Source of the DNA: Limanda limanda
Taxonomy: Eukaryota > Chordata > Actinopteri > Pleuronectiformes > Pleuronectidae
Direction: 5' to 3'
Assembly: GCF_963576545.1 (NCBI RefSeq)
Contig: NC_083649.1
Location: forward strand, 4,933,406 to 4,997,405
DNA length: 64,000 nucleotides
Shown: positions 1 through 42,114 of the stretch, piece by piece
Position numbering within the stretch: the stretch's first letter is position 1
How the letters are laid out: the number at the start of each line of letters is the position of its first letter
Made by a program: the position numbers and the translations under genes
Notes under the pieces: model-generated
Seen by the model: only the letters and a program-made list of their open reading frames with translations
Database searches by the model: none
Told to the model about the DNA's origin: nothing

Positions 1-89
1 TCCAGATGTGTCCCACTGAATGAGATTCATAGCCGAGGCTCTGAGCTGCAGACTGAAGCTGTGTGTCTGAGACGTGCCCTGCAGGACTC

Positions 90-2221
<2,132 letters not shown>

Positions 2222-2405
2222 TTCTGATTTATTTATTTAGGCTTATTGGAGGTTTATTTGATTGAAAATCTTCACATAAAGTCTCAACATGAATCACACA
2301 ACAATGCAATGTAATGTTTGTTTGTTGGAAAAGCAGAAAGCAGAGGTACAGGCCTCTCTTCACTGGAGGATGAATTTCAGTGTTTGCAATGTTTTTATAA
2401 ATCAA
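2222..2405. repeat. Dispersed repeat, copy A
   Basis: About 185 bp very similar and in the same orientation to 6389-6570, sharing GTTTGTTGGAAAAGCAGAAA and TTTTTATAAATCAAC. Family unknown, no coding content. Confidence 0.7.
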
Positions 2406-2808
2406 CTTGAGATGGACATGAATGTTTTGCACGAGTTTTGAAATGATAAAAATCCTTAAATCTTTACAGCAGTCCATTAGATGGCACATATCAATACCCT
2501 AAATAAAGTTAAACCAGCCTCTAGCTTAGCACAAATGGAAAAATACTCCCACTATAATTTTTGACGGATCTTCTACAGTGAACAGTGAAAGAGAACACAG
2601 ACGTTTCTTAAAGCAGTTTCCCAGATATAATAATATAACACATTATAACAGTTAACATTCAGAACACAGCATGGATTGAGATTCTTGATTAAACCTCAGA
2701 GTTCAACACCTCCGCTCTGTCGTCACAGCTCGTGAGACCCCAAGTCAACCTGATCACAGATTTTCATGTAACGGCCAACAGCAATCTTACTAATGCTGCT
2801 AATCTCTC

Positions 2809-2878
<70 letters not shown>
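2809..2878. repeat. (TG)n microsatellite
   Basis: TG repeat with one interruption (TGTTTG) near its left end. Confidence 0.97.
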
Positions 2879-2879
<1 letters not shown>

Positions 2880-4139
2880 CCCATAATGCCGTTCTAACAA
2901 GCATGTGTACTGTATGTGTAGCGGCGGGACTCACATGGCAGAGATTCAGAGGCGCAGACGAACGTGAAGCATTCATCGTTGACAAAGAGACAAACAGCAG
3001 CGGAGGTTAAGATCCGTGTCTTCATGAGATCTGTGGTTTAACATCTGAAAAACACAAACAGAAGTTCAGTTATAACATAAACAGTGGTGGAAAGTTTCAT
3101 CCACTTACAGTAAGTACAGTAGTTTTCAGTATTAGTCTTTTTTAGTTCTAATCCATTACAATTCACTGACAATCGTCCATTCATCCGACAGCTAGAGTCT
3201 CTAGTTCCCTCTTAGATTTACACTACATACAAAATATAAGATTTCATATTATTAATATGATTATTGTGTTAAATAAAGACAAACCCTTAATAAATGAGTT
3301 GAACTTAAATCCTTTGGGATGCTGGTTTACTGTTTATCTACAGGGAAACTTTATTATGAAGTTAACGGCATTAAAGAAAAGCTTTTGTTTATAGATATTT
3401 ATTTCGAAATATGCCATTTAAATATAATTATCGGCTACTTCCTATTTATCTCGAAACCAAATATGTTGAGTTGCACAGTTGGGGAACTGGTATTATTGTT
3501 ATTATTCCTCTGGCTATTTCTTAAGATGAAATAAGTACATAAATGGAAAGTGAGCTTCTTCTTCTAGTATTGACTGTGTTTTACTTTCTTTTGTTTCAAA
3601 ACCCTGGAAAATAAGTGATAGAATTTACTCAGATTTCTCCAGTACGTGAATATTTTAGCTGCAAAATCGGACGAATATTAGAAACTCTATTGAAGGGCCG
3701 ACGTGTCACTTCTGCAAACAGAGAGTTTAAATCTACTGGCAAGTGGTTTAAAGTGGAACCGAGAGAATTTGAAATACTTCTGGTTGAAATCGCTGCTGCT
3801 CGTTGGAGAAACGTGTTTTGTGCTGAACCGGTTCTTTGTTTGAAGCTAATTCTTCAGCTGCGGCACCGAGAGGCCCAAACTAAACTGTGTCTCAATACTT
3901 TCAGCTTCATTGTACAGTTCAGATTTACTCCTGTGTAACCACTGCAAGGCATTTCCATGTATTTCATTATGAGCGTTAACAATTCATACTTAAAACAGCA
4001 GGTTAACCCCTTCTTGAAATGTTCAGGTCCATTTATTTGTCTTTATATGGAGCTTTAAAATACAACTAATGTTCAAGAAGCAGATTTTAAGGTAGTTAAT
4101 GAGTTTGGAGGTGATGTAACTTTCAAATTGACAATTCAC

Positions 4140-4428
4140 TTTTTATATCTTTTATCTTTTTTTTTTATATAGATATGTTAATGTCTAAATAAATGCTACC
4201 TTGTATAAATATTAGAAAAAGTGAGTAAATAAGAAGTAAATAGTGAGTAAATATATATTGTTTTTTTTATTATTATTATTGTTTTCTTATGTGTGGTGTA
4301 TTTATTGTGTTTTATGTTTCTATGTTCATTGTGTGCACCAATAACCAGAGCAAATTCCAGGTAGGTGTAAACCTACTTGGCAATAAATACTTTCTGATTC
4401 TGATTCTGATTCTGATTCTGATTCTGAA
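4140..4428 (+). mobile_element. LINE-like 3' end with (TTCTGA)n tail, copy 1
   Basis: Ends ...CTTGGCAATAAATAC followed by about six TTCTGA-type units. About 290 bp are clearly homologous to 48668-48957, including GTGAGTAAATAAGAAG and CACCAATAACCAGAGCAAAT. Family not assigned; the short tandem tail after an AATAAA is typical of L2/CR1-type retrotransposons. Confidence 0.65.
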
Positions 4429-5526
4429 ACCTCTTAAATGCATGTTTCTGTAATTTCGAAAGCACAAATTGCAAAAAATACTTGGTTCTCTGCTGAGTCC
4501 TATCTTCAGCTTCTCTTTGAAAAAAAACCTTTTGCCATTTCATACATTAATCGATTGTTCAGAAAAGATAAATCAGAATAACTGTTATTGAAAATCATTA
4601 CGAGTTGCAGCTGTGCTAAAGTTAAGATTCTGTTTTTGGGTAAAGATGCTTTCAAGTGATTTTGTCTGATTTAGTTTTTATGGAGTCTCATCACATTCAC
4701 GTTCATAAATCCCTTCTAACCGCTTTTAAAGCAGAATTATGTGACTCTCGTTCTGTTTGTCGGAGCCGTTCTTCCTCCGGCTGAAGTAATTCTCATCACA
4801 CAGACACTTAAACTGTCGCTTCACCTGACGAGTAGCAAACCTCTAATGGAATCTAAATTGGAAGTAAGAACGTTCAGGTTTTATGCAGCACACACATCAC
4901 ACTCGGCTCCTTTAAGTGCTGGCACAGGACAAAGTGAGCAGTAAGAGGCTTTGGCCTAAAGCTACAGCAGAGCAGCAGCAGCACTGTGGCCTGGCAGCAG
5001 GTTAAGCCCTCGGCCTCGACCCACGTTCACCTGCTCCACTTACCCCTCAGTGCATTCTGCCAGGGCCCCTCTTCCTCCTCTCTCGTCTCCTTTGGCCCTC
5101 GTGTTGAGTGGGAGGTCGGGAGCTGACCCCAGAGGTCGACAGGACACTTGATCAAGATGCTGCAGAGGAAGCTGGAGGAGGGTTGAAGTACGTCTCTCTG
5201 TGGTCCTGCTGCTCCTCCTTGCCTTTTAAAAAACAAAATCTATTTCCCTCTGCCTTCACCTGATCTCCGTTCCTCCTGAGGGTCCCGGGGCCTCCTGTCC
5301 CTGGTCGAGCGTTAGTGGCCCCGGCTACAGCTTGATGTCTGGGTCAGTGACGGGACTCTCCAGACTCTCTCCACTGTGTCTCATTCATGGCTGCTGATCC
5401 TGATTAGCTGGGAGGTGGAGCCTGTTGGTGGCAGATACAGAGACCAGCTGGGAGGTGAGGAGGGAGGTCAGGATGTGGAAGGAGCTGCCGAGAGCCGAGT
5501 ACGTTTAAAGGGTCAATTCACGGAAA

Positions 5527-5705
5527 TTAAAGGGATAGTTCACCCAAAGAATGTAAATTCACTCTTTATCTACTCACCACTATGACGGCGGAGGTGCTGG
5601 GTGAAGTGTTTGAGTCCATAAGACACTTCTGGAGTCTCGGGGGTAAACAGGGTTGCAGCCAAATCCAATACAAGTGAGGTCAATGGTGACTAATTCTTCA
5701 AACAC
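5527..5705 (+). mobile_element. Fragment of a TTAAAGGG-type fish MITE
   Basis: Starts TTAAAGGGATAGTTCACCC, an end common in teleost dispersed repeats and consistent with the T2 TTAAAGGRR rule. No matching right end is present, so this is half an element or a degenerate copy. Confidence 0.4.
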
Positions 5706-6305
5706 AAAAAAACAACAGGAAGAAAACAAAAACATCCTCCTACTGAGGCGCCACTTTTAAAAATTACTGTTTGTGTTTTAATTGTGAGCATGTGAACTCA
5801 AAGCATTAACGTTAACGTGAAGTCACACCACAGTGGAAAACAACAAACATATTGATTGGTTGGGTCAAGATGCTTCAGTGCTTCAGTTCACAGAGTGGTC
5901 AACACTGAAAGGTTCAAAAGGTCAACGCAGCTCAGGTCAAAGTTCAGGAAATGTGAACTTGTGGTGCAGCACTAATCCGCTCCGGTGCAACGTGGATATC
6001 GGCTCAGATCCGTCACCAGGCGCCACAAACATAATAATAAGAATATGTGTCTTCACAGAGCTGCTGCTGTAGCTCTTTAACTCAAATACACATTTGAAAT
6101 CTGTCTCTTAATTACATTAATCGATAATGGATTAAGTTATTCTGAGTAACAAAAAGTGCATCAAAAACCTAGAGGTAAGGTACAATATGGTTGACCAGTG
6201 TTCCAATTGAAAAGCTATTAAGACAAACCAGTAAATATACTTAAATTGTAATCATATCCAAAAAGATAATACTGTGAATATATAAATCCACTGGGGGAAT
6301 AAAGG

Positions 6306-6652
6306 TCTTTTCAATTTTCATGCTCACTTTCATACAACGATGACAAACTCTGTAAATAGGTTTTCCTATTCTATTTCAATTCTATATACTGATTTATTTA
6401 TTTTAGCTTTTTGGAGGTTTATTTGCTTGAACATTTTTACATAAAGTCTCAGCAGAAATCACACCACAATGCAATGTGATGTTTGTTTGTTGGAAAAGCA
6501 GAAAGCAGAGGTACAGGCCACTCTTCACTGGAGGCTCAATTTCAGTTTTTGCAACATTTTTATAAATCAACGTCTTTTCAAATTTCATGCTCACTTTCAT
6601 ACAATGATGACAAACTCTGGAAAAAGGTTTTCCCATTTTATTTCAAATTCAT
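6306..6652. repeat. Dispersed repeat copy B inside a direct-repeat pair
   Basis: 6389-6570 matches 2222-2405. It is bracketed by two about 78-bp direct repeats, 6306-6385 and 6574-6652, both starting CTTTTCAA and containing TTCATGCTCACTTTCATACA. The arrangement resembles an insertion into one copy of a tandem pair. Confidence 0.65.
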
Positions 6653-8625
6653 GCCACAAGTTGACATTAAATACAAAAGAAAAAATAATAAATAATTTCA
6701 GATTGTAGCTATAAAATAACCACAGTGTAAACGAGTAAAACCGAAACTCAGCGAACGCGCATCGAGAAAACGAAAAAGTTAAAGCTCACGCTAAAAAGTA
6801 ACACACGGACAAGCTCACAGTACAGAACACACAGCACGGCTTTCCCATACGCAGCTATCAGTAAACATCCCAGTTCGGAACGCAAGGTTAAGTGGATATA
6901 TAAAATTAACAAGGTTATAAAATACTGATAAAAGTCATCTTAACTTGTTATAAAGACCGTAGCATCCTCTAGAAGTGTCACCATGCAGAAGGTAATCGAG
7001 TTTCCTGTTAATAAACATCAGCAGAAAAATACAAGAAGAATCACAAGCTCATTCCTTGAGTGGACAAGACTCAGTCTCAGATATAAATGTCTACGTGACG
7101 CCATCGCTTCACACAAAATCTGGTGTTCTGTCTCCGGGACTCCGTCATGAATGAGTTTTAACCGTAGTCATCGTTCTGAAAGTGGTGAACGAAAAAATCA
7201 ATCGGAGAAATGTACTTTTGTTCCTTGTCCCTTGTCCCGTGATACCTTGTGTGAGTTTTGGGGGCGTGGCTTGTAGTTGATGCTTTCACTGAACCGATGC
7301 TACGCTACACGTGTCGTCACTGTTCTGAGAGATTCTGGGAAAATCAACGTGAGGACAAACAGCCTGAAACACAATCTGGACCTGGAGAAGCTGAGAAACT
7401 CGATGGATAAAGGGATGGCGGGATTTAACAATTAAAAAATAACTTTAAAGGCCGTCAGTGTTTATTAAAAACACAGAAAAACAACTTTAAACATGACAAC
7501 AGGACTGAAATTGAAGAGGGTTTTACTCCCTTAAGATTTGTTTTGAGGAAACTTAAAAAGAAAGTTTGTGTTTGGCTTCTCTGTTGAATCCATATACTAG
7601 TTGAGTGGATTATATCGACCGGGTGGAACAGAACGTCCTGAATGTGTTTGTGTCTTATTGTTTTCTTATCTTGTTTTTTTTTCTGTATTGATTCTGTACT
7701 TGAGCTGCTGTAATTCCTGAATTTTTTTCCCCCATGAGGATCAATTAAGGATTATCTAATATCACGGCATCCCTTTGCTAATGCTAGGCTAACCTCATTT
7801 GTAGAAAAACTTCAGTGCTGCACTCGGCACAACAACAAGAAGTCCAAGCTGAACAAAACATATTCTGGCTGAAGCTTAATTTTAACCACACAAGACATGA
7901 AGATTTAAGACTTTGGCGAGAAAGCAAATATTCTAAAATGTTGAATGCATGTTTCCTTTAAGGTGCGACAGGTTTCCACATCGTTTATTTCCCTAAAATC
8001 TCCCAAGAAGAGAAGACGTCAGTAGCAGAGAAAGGTTTCACCCGAGCTCGTACTCATAAGTTCAGCAAGGCATCATGGGAATAAAATGCATAATTGACAT
8101 GATTCCTCTACGTATTCTCGCCGATCACTGGAGGTAGCGAGCGAGAACTTCTCCCTCTCGAGTTTAAATCTCCAGAATATACTGTGAAGCGTCCGTCAAC
8201 TCGTGGATCCCATAATAACAACTGATAAGTCAAGAATGCTGCTACTTTTATACACATACTGTATACTGCAGTTTACTGAATACAAAATGTTTGAATGCAT
8301 GCACGTGTGCAACACAAGCCTCGGACTCCACGCAGTATGTTTATCAAAGTAGCAACAGCAGGTTACGTTTCTTTTTTTTTAACAACACTCCCGAAGAAAC
8401 CAAAAATATATATATATTCTGTGATGGTGCGAGCAGTTTCAAAGCGGGTTTTGCTACATGCACTGGCATTTTTGGATTCGTACAAAGCGGCTCAAACTCC
8501 CGTGTTCTTAAAACCAGCTTTGGCGGAAAATATAAATAACACACACAGAGAAGTGATGGGCTTTATAGCAACTGTCAAAAAAAGCCAGTGAAGGTCCGTG
8601 CACTGGTTAGTCTAGAAGCTGGAGC

Positions 8626-8627
8626 GT

Positions 8628-8659
<32 letters not shown>

Positions 8660-8660
8660 T
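8626..8660. repeat. Short (TG)n microsatellite
   Basis: TG repeat with one TTT interruption. Confidence 0.93.
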
Positions 8661-10689
8661 GTGGTGGTTAACAGTGGAAGCCATGACACTTTTGGCAATG
8701 GACCATGATCAATGAGAAACCATGGCAACGCAGGGAAAATCACTTCCAAGATAAAAAAAGACAAAAAACAGAGCAGAACACAAAGTGGAGAACTAACGAG
8801 GTACAAACACCCCCCCCCAGAGGTTAATTGGACCGGTCCTACATTTTTCCCTCAGGTTCGTCCTCGGAGCTTCTCTTCACAATAGACGGGTTTGTCTTTT
8901 TGGCACTAGCACCTCGCCATCGTTCAGCGGCGCCTCTCTTGTATTGTTACAGCGAGCGTGACTCAAACACTCCCACGTGTCAAAACTGTCAGGTTGTGTA
9001 TTCATACAAAACAGGGAGCTGCAGGATAACACAACTGGTGAGTGCGGAAAATCTGATGGAATAAAATGACGGCTGAGGAGAAACTGTGAAATATAAAATA
9101 CCAATGGCGACTGAAGGAAGATTTTCAGAATCAAATAAGAAAAACGGCAAATTAACACAAACTCATTTCATCCTTTGCTCTGCTGTGCTACCTTAACAGA
9201 TGAAATGTAATACATGTATGTAGCTGACTTTGATAACAGATATTAAATTATTCATTCAATATGTATTTAATTAATTATTCACTTTGTAATATTGACAACT
9301 TGAGTTTCCCTTGTTTACGTGCCACCATTTGCTGAAGGCTGATCGTTTTTCAGGTTTTTGTTCATAAAACAAATATTAATTTTGACCTGATGACAAAAAA
9401 CAAGATAACAATTCAGGAACGTCAATAATAGTTGATGGAATTTCACACATCAACCTGCAGGTGGCGCTTAAGAAATAAGTTAGGGTCTCATTTATGATTC
9501 ATCCTCTGGGGACAATGAACATTTGCACAAGTAAACAAACAAATAAAACAGTTGCCTTCAAAAGTCTGATTAAAATAATATTCTGTTGGCAACGTGAACA
9601 CTTTTTTAACCGGATCATCATCAGAAATATCGTTGAAGATGAATATGGACACGATTTTTGGCAAACTGAACAAAGAGAAGCACAAACTGAGCAGGTGCTT
9701 ATTTACCTCGACCTTTTGGTTTGGAACTGAAGTCGAATGGTTAAAGAATAAACCTCACGGGTGCAACAGGCCTTGAGCAGCAGGTACTGAGTGAGGGAGG
9801 AACAATGGTTTCTGTCTCTTTCCCAACTGGTCTGTGGATAAAAAACCAGCAGCTGTCCAGGCACGTGCTCCAACTTTAACCGTGTCTTACTTTGCACTGC
9901 TCGGAACAACAGCTTCTAACACTGTGTTCGATACAAGGTGAGGCGAGAAGCGAACAGATGCTTCAAACTGATGATCGTGGTTGGTTGGTCGTCTTCAGGC
10001 TTTTGCAAACTTGAAGCAAAGTCATGAAAGTCTTTCTCTTCCTCAATGCGCCTGCGCAAAAATCCAGTGACAGTGAAACCAGCAACACGATGGGTCGTAT
10101 GAGAGAAACCATGTAGGGTCCGCCTGGTGGAGCAGAGCAGCATTACACCAGCGTGCTTGACGTCTTTTGTCCTTGTCACATCACCACCAACATACCAGAG
10201 AGAAATATCAGGGGGGCCTCTTTGTTTTTTTTAAAGGTTCTGCACAGAAAGTTGCACACATTGGAAAAAGTTAGCGTGTTTCTTCCTTGTTTAGCTTTGA
10301 GGAACCAGGAGCCAGACTGGTCCAGAGGGGCTCACGGGAATGTAAAGTGTGAGTAGTAGCCGAGCGTACATCAAGAACGACTTCTGTCTTTACAGTGCGA
10401 GAACATTTCTAAAATCACACAGTGTCTGTCCAGCCGAACTCATCGTCCATCCCTCTGTCGGACAGGAAACAACGTAAAAGAGCAGAGAGATAATAAATAG
10501 CACCTAAATAGTCGTCAAACAGCTGCTGTCAATGTTCGCAGATGCTCAGGCTGTTATGAATATAATCACTGTGTTACAAGACAAAGGCTAAGTGCTTCAA
10601 ACCGCTTGATATGGTCGGACTGACGCTAACATCAGGTGCATTCCTGTAGACATGCTGACTGCTCAAATCTAGCATTTCCAAAGAGAATA

Positions 10690-10712
10690 AATATATATAT
10701 ATATATATATAT
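10690..10712. repeat. (AT)n microsatellite
   Basis: About 11 AT units. Confidence 0.93.
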
Positions 10713-11344
10713 GTATTAACAATTGAACAGTACAACAACAAGGCCGTGAACATACTGGAAAAGAACCCATGCAAGACACATTTACAGAGATGCTGTACAG
10801 AACAAAGGAGTGTGATCAATTAAATGCCACGAGAGACAGTTCAAGTAATGGAAAAAGGCTGATTTAAAAAAGAAAAGAAGAATAAACAAGTCGGTAGTTT
10901 GAGAGATTAGTGCACTAACTGTCATACATTCAAAGAAAATGTCTCCAATGACATTAAACATTTTTAATTCTGGATATGAAAACAAGAAAAAGACATTAAA
11001 AAAATTCAAAAAAACTAAATTCAGTGATATTGCACTTGTTTGGGAAAAGAAAAGCAAACGTAGGTTGTAGATTTTCAGTCCGGGTCCTTTTTCCGCAAAA
11101 AAGATGCTCAAAGGTCAAACTGGATGGAAACGTGACGTATGAAAAGAAATGCGATTGGTTCATCAGAGATCGATTATTCCATCGCTGGTTCAATATGCAA
11201 AAAGCCATCTGATCTGAAAGGTATCGAACAGTTTATCCCGTGTCCCGACGCTGTTGTCCTGCAGCGGAGGCAAAGCCAGGACCGAGGCAATGGCACAGGT
11301 TGTTTGGCAGGATGTCTCCTCCGATCTCCCACCCCCACCCCCCC

Positions 11345-11397
11345 TTTCCTCCTCCTCCTCCTCATCCTCCTCTTCCTCTTCCTCTTCCTCTTCATCC
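11345..11397. repeat. (TCC)/(TTCCTC) tract
   Basis: Pyrimidine-only imperfect triplet/hexamer repeat. Confidence 0.9.
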
Positions 11398-11579
11398 TTG
11401 AGGGGCTTCGTACCCCAATTAAAACTAAATAAAGTGCAAAGGTGTGTTTTTCGCCTAAAGGGCTCTTTTCCTTTGAGTTCACACCTTTCCTTAGAAATAG
11501 TTTTCTTCCCGGTATAACGTGGATTAACAGAAATACATTCATCCAAGCACTCCTCTTTAGGAAAATACTGAAATCAGCA

Positions 11580-11581
<2 letters not shown>

Positions 11582-11649
<68 letters not shown>

Positions 11650-11653
11650 ACAT
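11582..11653. repeat. (CA)n microsatellite
   Basis: CA repeat with two AA interruptions. Confidence 0.97.
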
Positions 11654-11808
11654 TTGTTCCAGTATCCCTGTAGGGACAACTTTGTGTCACCCTCACCCCA
11701 AACTAGATGTTAACCCTCAACAAGCAGCAGTCTGGACCAGTGGAGATCTCAGCTCTGTCCCCACGAGTCCCCACTGGTGGGTGTTATAAAAGCAAGTACA
11801 CACTCTCT

Positions 11809-11811
<3 letters not shown>

Positions 11812-11848
<37 letters not shown>
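11812..11848. repeat. (CA)n microsatellite
   Basis: About 18 CA units. Confidence 0.95.
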
Positions 11849-11853
<5 letters not shown>

Positions 11854-12013
11854 TCACCCCTGTTCTGTGCCAACAGCAGAAGCGTAGCTGCTGTGTCTCA
11901 GGGTCTCGTGGCGCGAGAACTTGGCCCAAGCCAACGGACTCTCAAGTCAGAGGAAGCGTCAGGCAGTGGTGTTGCCGTTAAGAGATGATGTGGCACAGGG
12001 GGTGGTGGTAGGC

Positions 12014-12090
12014 TCGGGCCAGGCCAGGCCAAGCAGGGCCAGACCAGGCCAGGCCAGGCCAGGCCAGGCCAGACCAGGCCAGACCAGGCC
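12014..12090. repeat. (CCAGG)n pentamer minisatellite
   Basis: About 15 copies of CCAGG with AGACC variants, GC-rich, in the presumed capn5 downstream/3' UTR region. Confidence 0.93.
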
Positions 12091-12299
12091 GGTTCGAAAG
12101 GGACTGGGGGAGCAAAGGGCCTGGCTCATCTTTGGTCCCATAAAGCACTTGATTGATGTCAGGGTGAATCTTTGCACTCCGCAGAACTGGGAACACATGG
12201 GACGGGATCGGGGGGGATCAAAGGAGGACAGCTAGCACGACCACAAGCACCGGCTGCTAAGCTACGACTGACGACATGTGCAGCACAGGCAGAGATCAG

Positions 12300-12305
12300 T
12301 TTATT
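12300..12305 (-). terminator. Candidate capn5 poly(A) signal
   Basis: The first AATAAA on the minus strand after the capn5 stop. It would give a 3' UTR of about 1 kb, and the bases after it are T/G-rich (tgatctctgcctgtgctgc). A longer 3' UTR reaching further left cannot be excluded. Confidence 0.35.
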
Positions 12306-13303
12306 TCCTTTTTTTTTTCAAAGTCATGCAGTTTGAAGATCGTCCATAGCAACCGGCAGAAAGCGTCTCGGGGGGGGGGGTTTGGGACGGTGCTAGCGAT
12401 GGAAGACGCGGAGGAGGCAAGAGTTCACACGTGAGCAGGCTCGCGAAAAAGCTCTGGGTCGAGGGAGAGAGAGAGAGAGAGAAGCTGCTGGTGGCTTTCC
12501 TTTGTAAAAGTCCACGGTAGAAAAAAGGGCCAGACAGATGCTGCATGCTTTCCAAAGCACCAGCAAACTGGAGGAGGAGTCTCGAGGTGTCTGGGTGGGA
12601 CGACGGGTGGGTGGTGGGGGGGGGTCATCGCACAGATATATAAAAGAGTATAGATTATATGTTAAATATAGCGGAGACAGACATCACAACTAAGAGGACG
12701 GAGGTGGGACGGATGCAGAGTCACAAATGGAGGCTGTGCTACCACGGAGAGGAAAAGCCGATGGAGAAGGTGAAGGAGCATGTAACACCCCCCCCCACCC
12801 TCAAATCTCCTCAAGCTGGAGAGACTCAGCCTTAAGGCGATGCATAGCCCTTGGAAACATTGGCACATGCATGGCGAGTGCAGAGACGTTTCTGCAGTCG
12901 TGTGTTTTATGTGCATCGTGAGTGTTGAGGAGAAAAGGAAAAAGATCGATTTCTAGATTCGATTCAGACGGATTTAACTGAAGCTTCAGGATATAACACG
13001 AAGGCCTTGTCTGGAAAAATCTGTAGCTCAGACTTTGATGGAGATTCTGGCGAAAAGTAAATGAATAACAGTTTTTTGGGCAGGAATGTGTTCACACCCA
13101 CAGATATGGACGCCTCCCATTTGCAGATAAAGCCTTTAAAAAAACACTTGTAAGAAGAAAACAGGGGGGGGGGGGGAAACCATAAGAGAAAGAAAGAGAG
13201 CGCAAGCGGCACAGTGAGCTCCCACGCCGGTTTCGGAGGATGAGCGGTGACGGAGGACGGTTGAACGCCACTTTGATGGTTACAGTTGCTGTGAAGGATG
13301 CGG

Positions 13304-41264
<27,961 letters not shown>

Positions 41265-41446
41265 CCTGCAGCCCTGAGCCACACAACAGGGACGACAAAA
41301 GAGACACACAACCAGTCAGGACAAAGCTGTACAATGAAAATCCCAACCCACACACAGATAACTTCATATCATCACTTCCCAACCCAAAAAGCAGCTTCTC
41401 TCAGCATCTTTTAAAACCAATTTACCTTCCCACCCCAATGCTCCTC

Positions 41447-41500
41447 CACACACACACATATGCACACACACTAAGACACACACACACACACACACACAGC
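41447..41500. repeat. CA-rich tract
   Basis: Imperfect CA repeat near the capn5 first coding exon. Confidence 0.88.
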
Positions 41501-41853
41501 TGACTGACAGTGTGGCACCCAGCAGACTTTAACACCCATAACAGTAAAAGCCCTCAGTGGAAATGGAAAGTCAATGTGCGCTGCTGCCTTGAGCAAAGCC
41601 TCGACTCGCTGGGTCAAAATGATCAATCTGTCGATTCACCGATGTCCTCCAGGGGCTAATTATCACCGCCGTGCGCCGAAGGAGCCGTGCACGTGCTGGT
41701 CAGCTGAGAACCAGCGGGGGGGCGGAGAGAGAGAGAGAGCGAGAGAGAGAGCGGAGGCAAACTAAGATGGAGGTGAACGGATGATCAATAATGAAATGTT
41801 GGATCGAGGACAAAGACAAACCTTTTATTCAGATACTAATCATATATGATTAT

Positions 41854-42106
41854 TAGGGCTGGGCAAGTTAACTCGTTTCAATCGAGTTAACTCAAGTGAT
41901 GAGTTAACTCGATTAATTATTTTATCTCGCATTCACTCAGGTTTGATTATTTATTGTTTTATTGTGAAAGTCAGGCTTTTATTTTGTGAAAGTCTGTTGC
42001 TGACTGCTGCAGAACAGGAAAAAAGAAAATAATTGGCGGATAAACAATCGAGTTAACTCATCACTTGAGTTAACTTGATTAAAACGAGTTAACTTGCCCA
42101 GCCCTA
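41854..42106. mobile_element. Short hAT MITE with 61-bp inverted ends
   Basis: Starts TAGGGCTGGGCAAGTTAACT and ends in its inverted copy. The termini match over about 61 bp with two mismatches and hold several GTTAAC palindromes each. The flanking 8-bp duplication ATGATTAT (41846-41853 and 42107-42114) is perfect. At 253 bp it is nearly all terminal repeat. Confidence 0.87.
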
Positions 42107-42114
42107 ATGATTAT

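Larger units (their letters stand above)
6653..12299. other. Gene-less stretch downstream of capn5
   Basis: No recognisable exon on either strand. Apart from the microsatellites listed it is unique-looking. It may contain a longer capn5 3' UTR or a distal gene's UTR, but nothing here decides this. Confidence 0.5.

Noticed and set aside
3082..3150. CAGTGGTGGAAAGT word resembling a hAT terminus
   Set aside because: No partner end or duplication nearby.
8291..8591. Two overlapping plus-strand frames of 82 and 98 residues
   Set aside because: No domain, no splice sites and overlapping in different frames; chance frames.
11174..11653. 159-residue minus-strand frame
   Set aside because: Built from CA and TCC repeats; no coherent domain.
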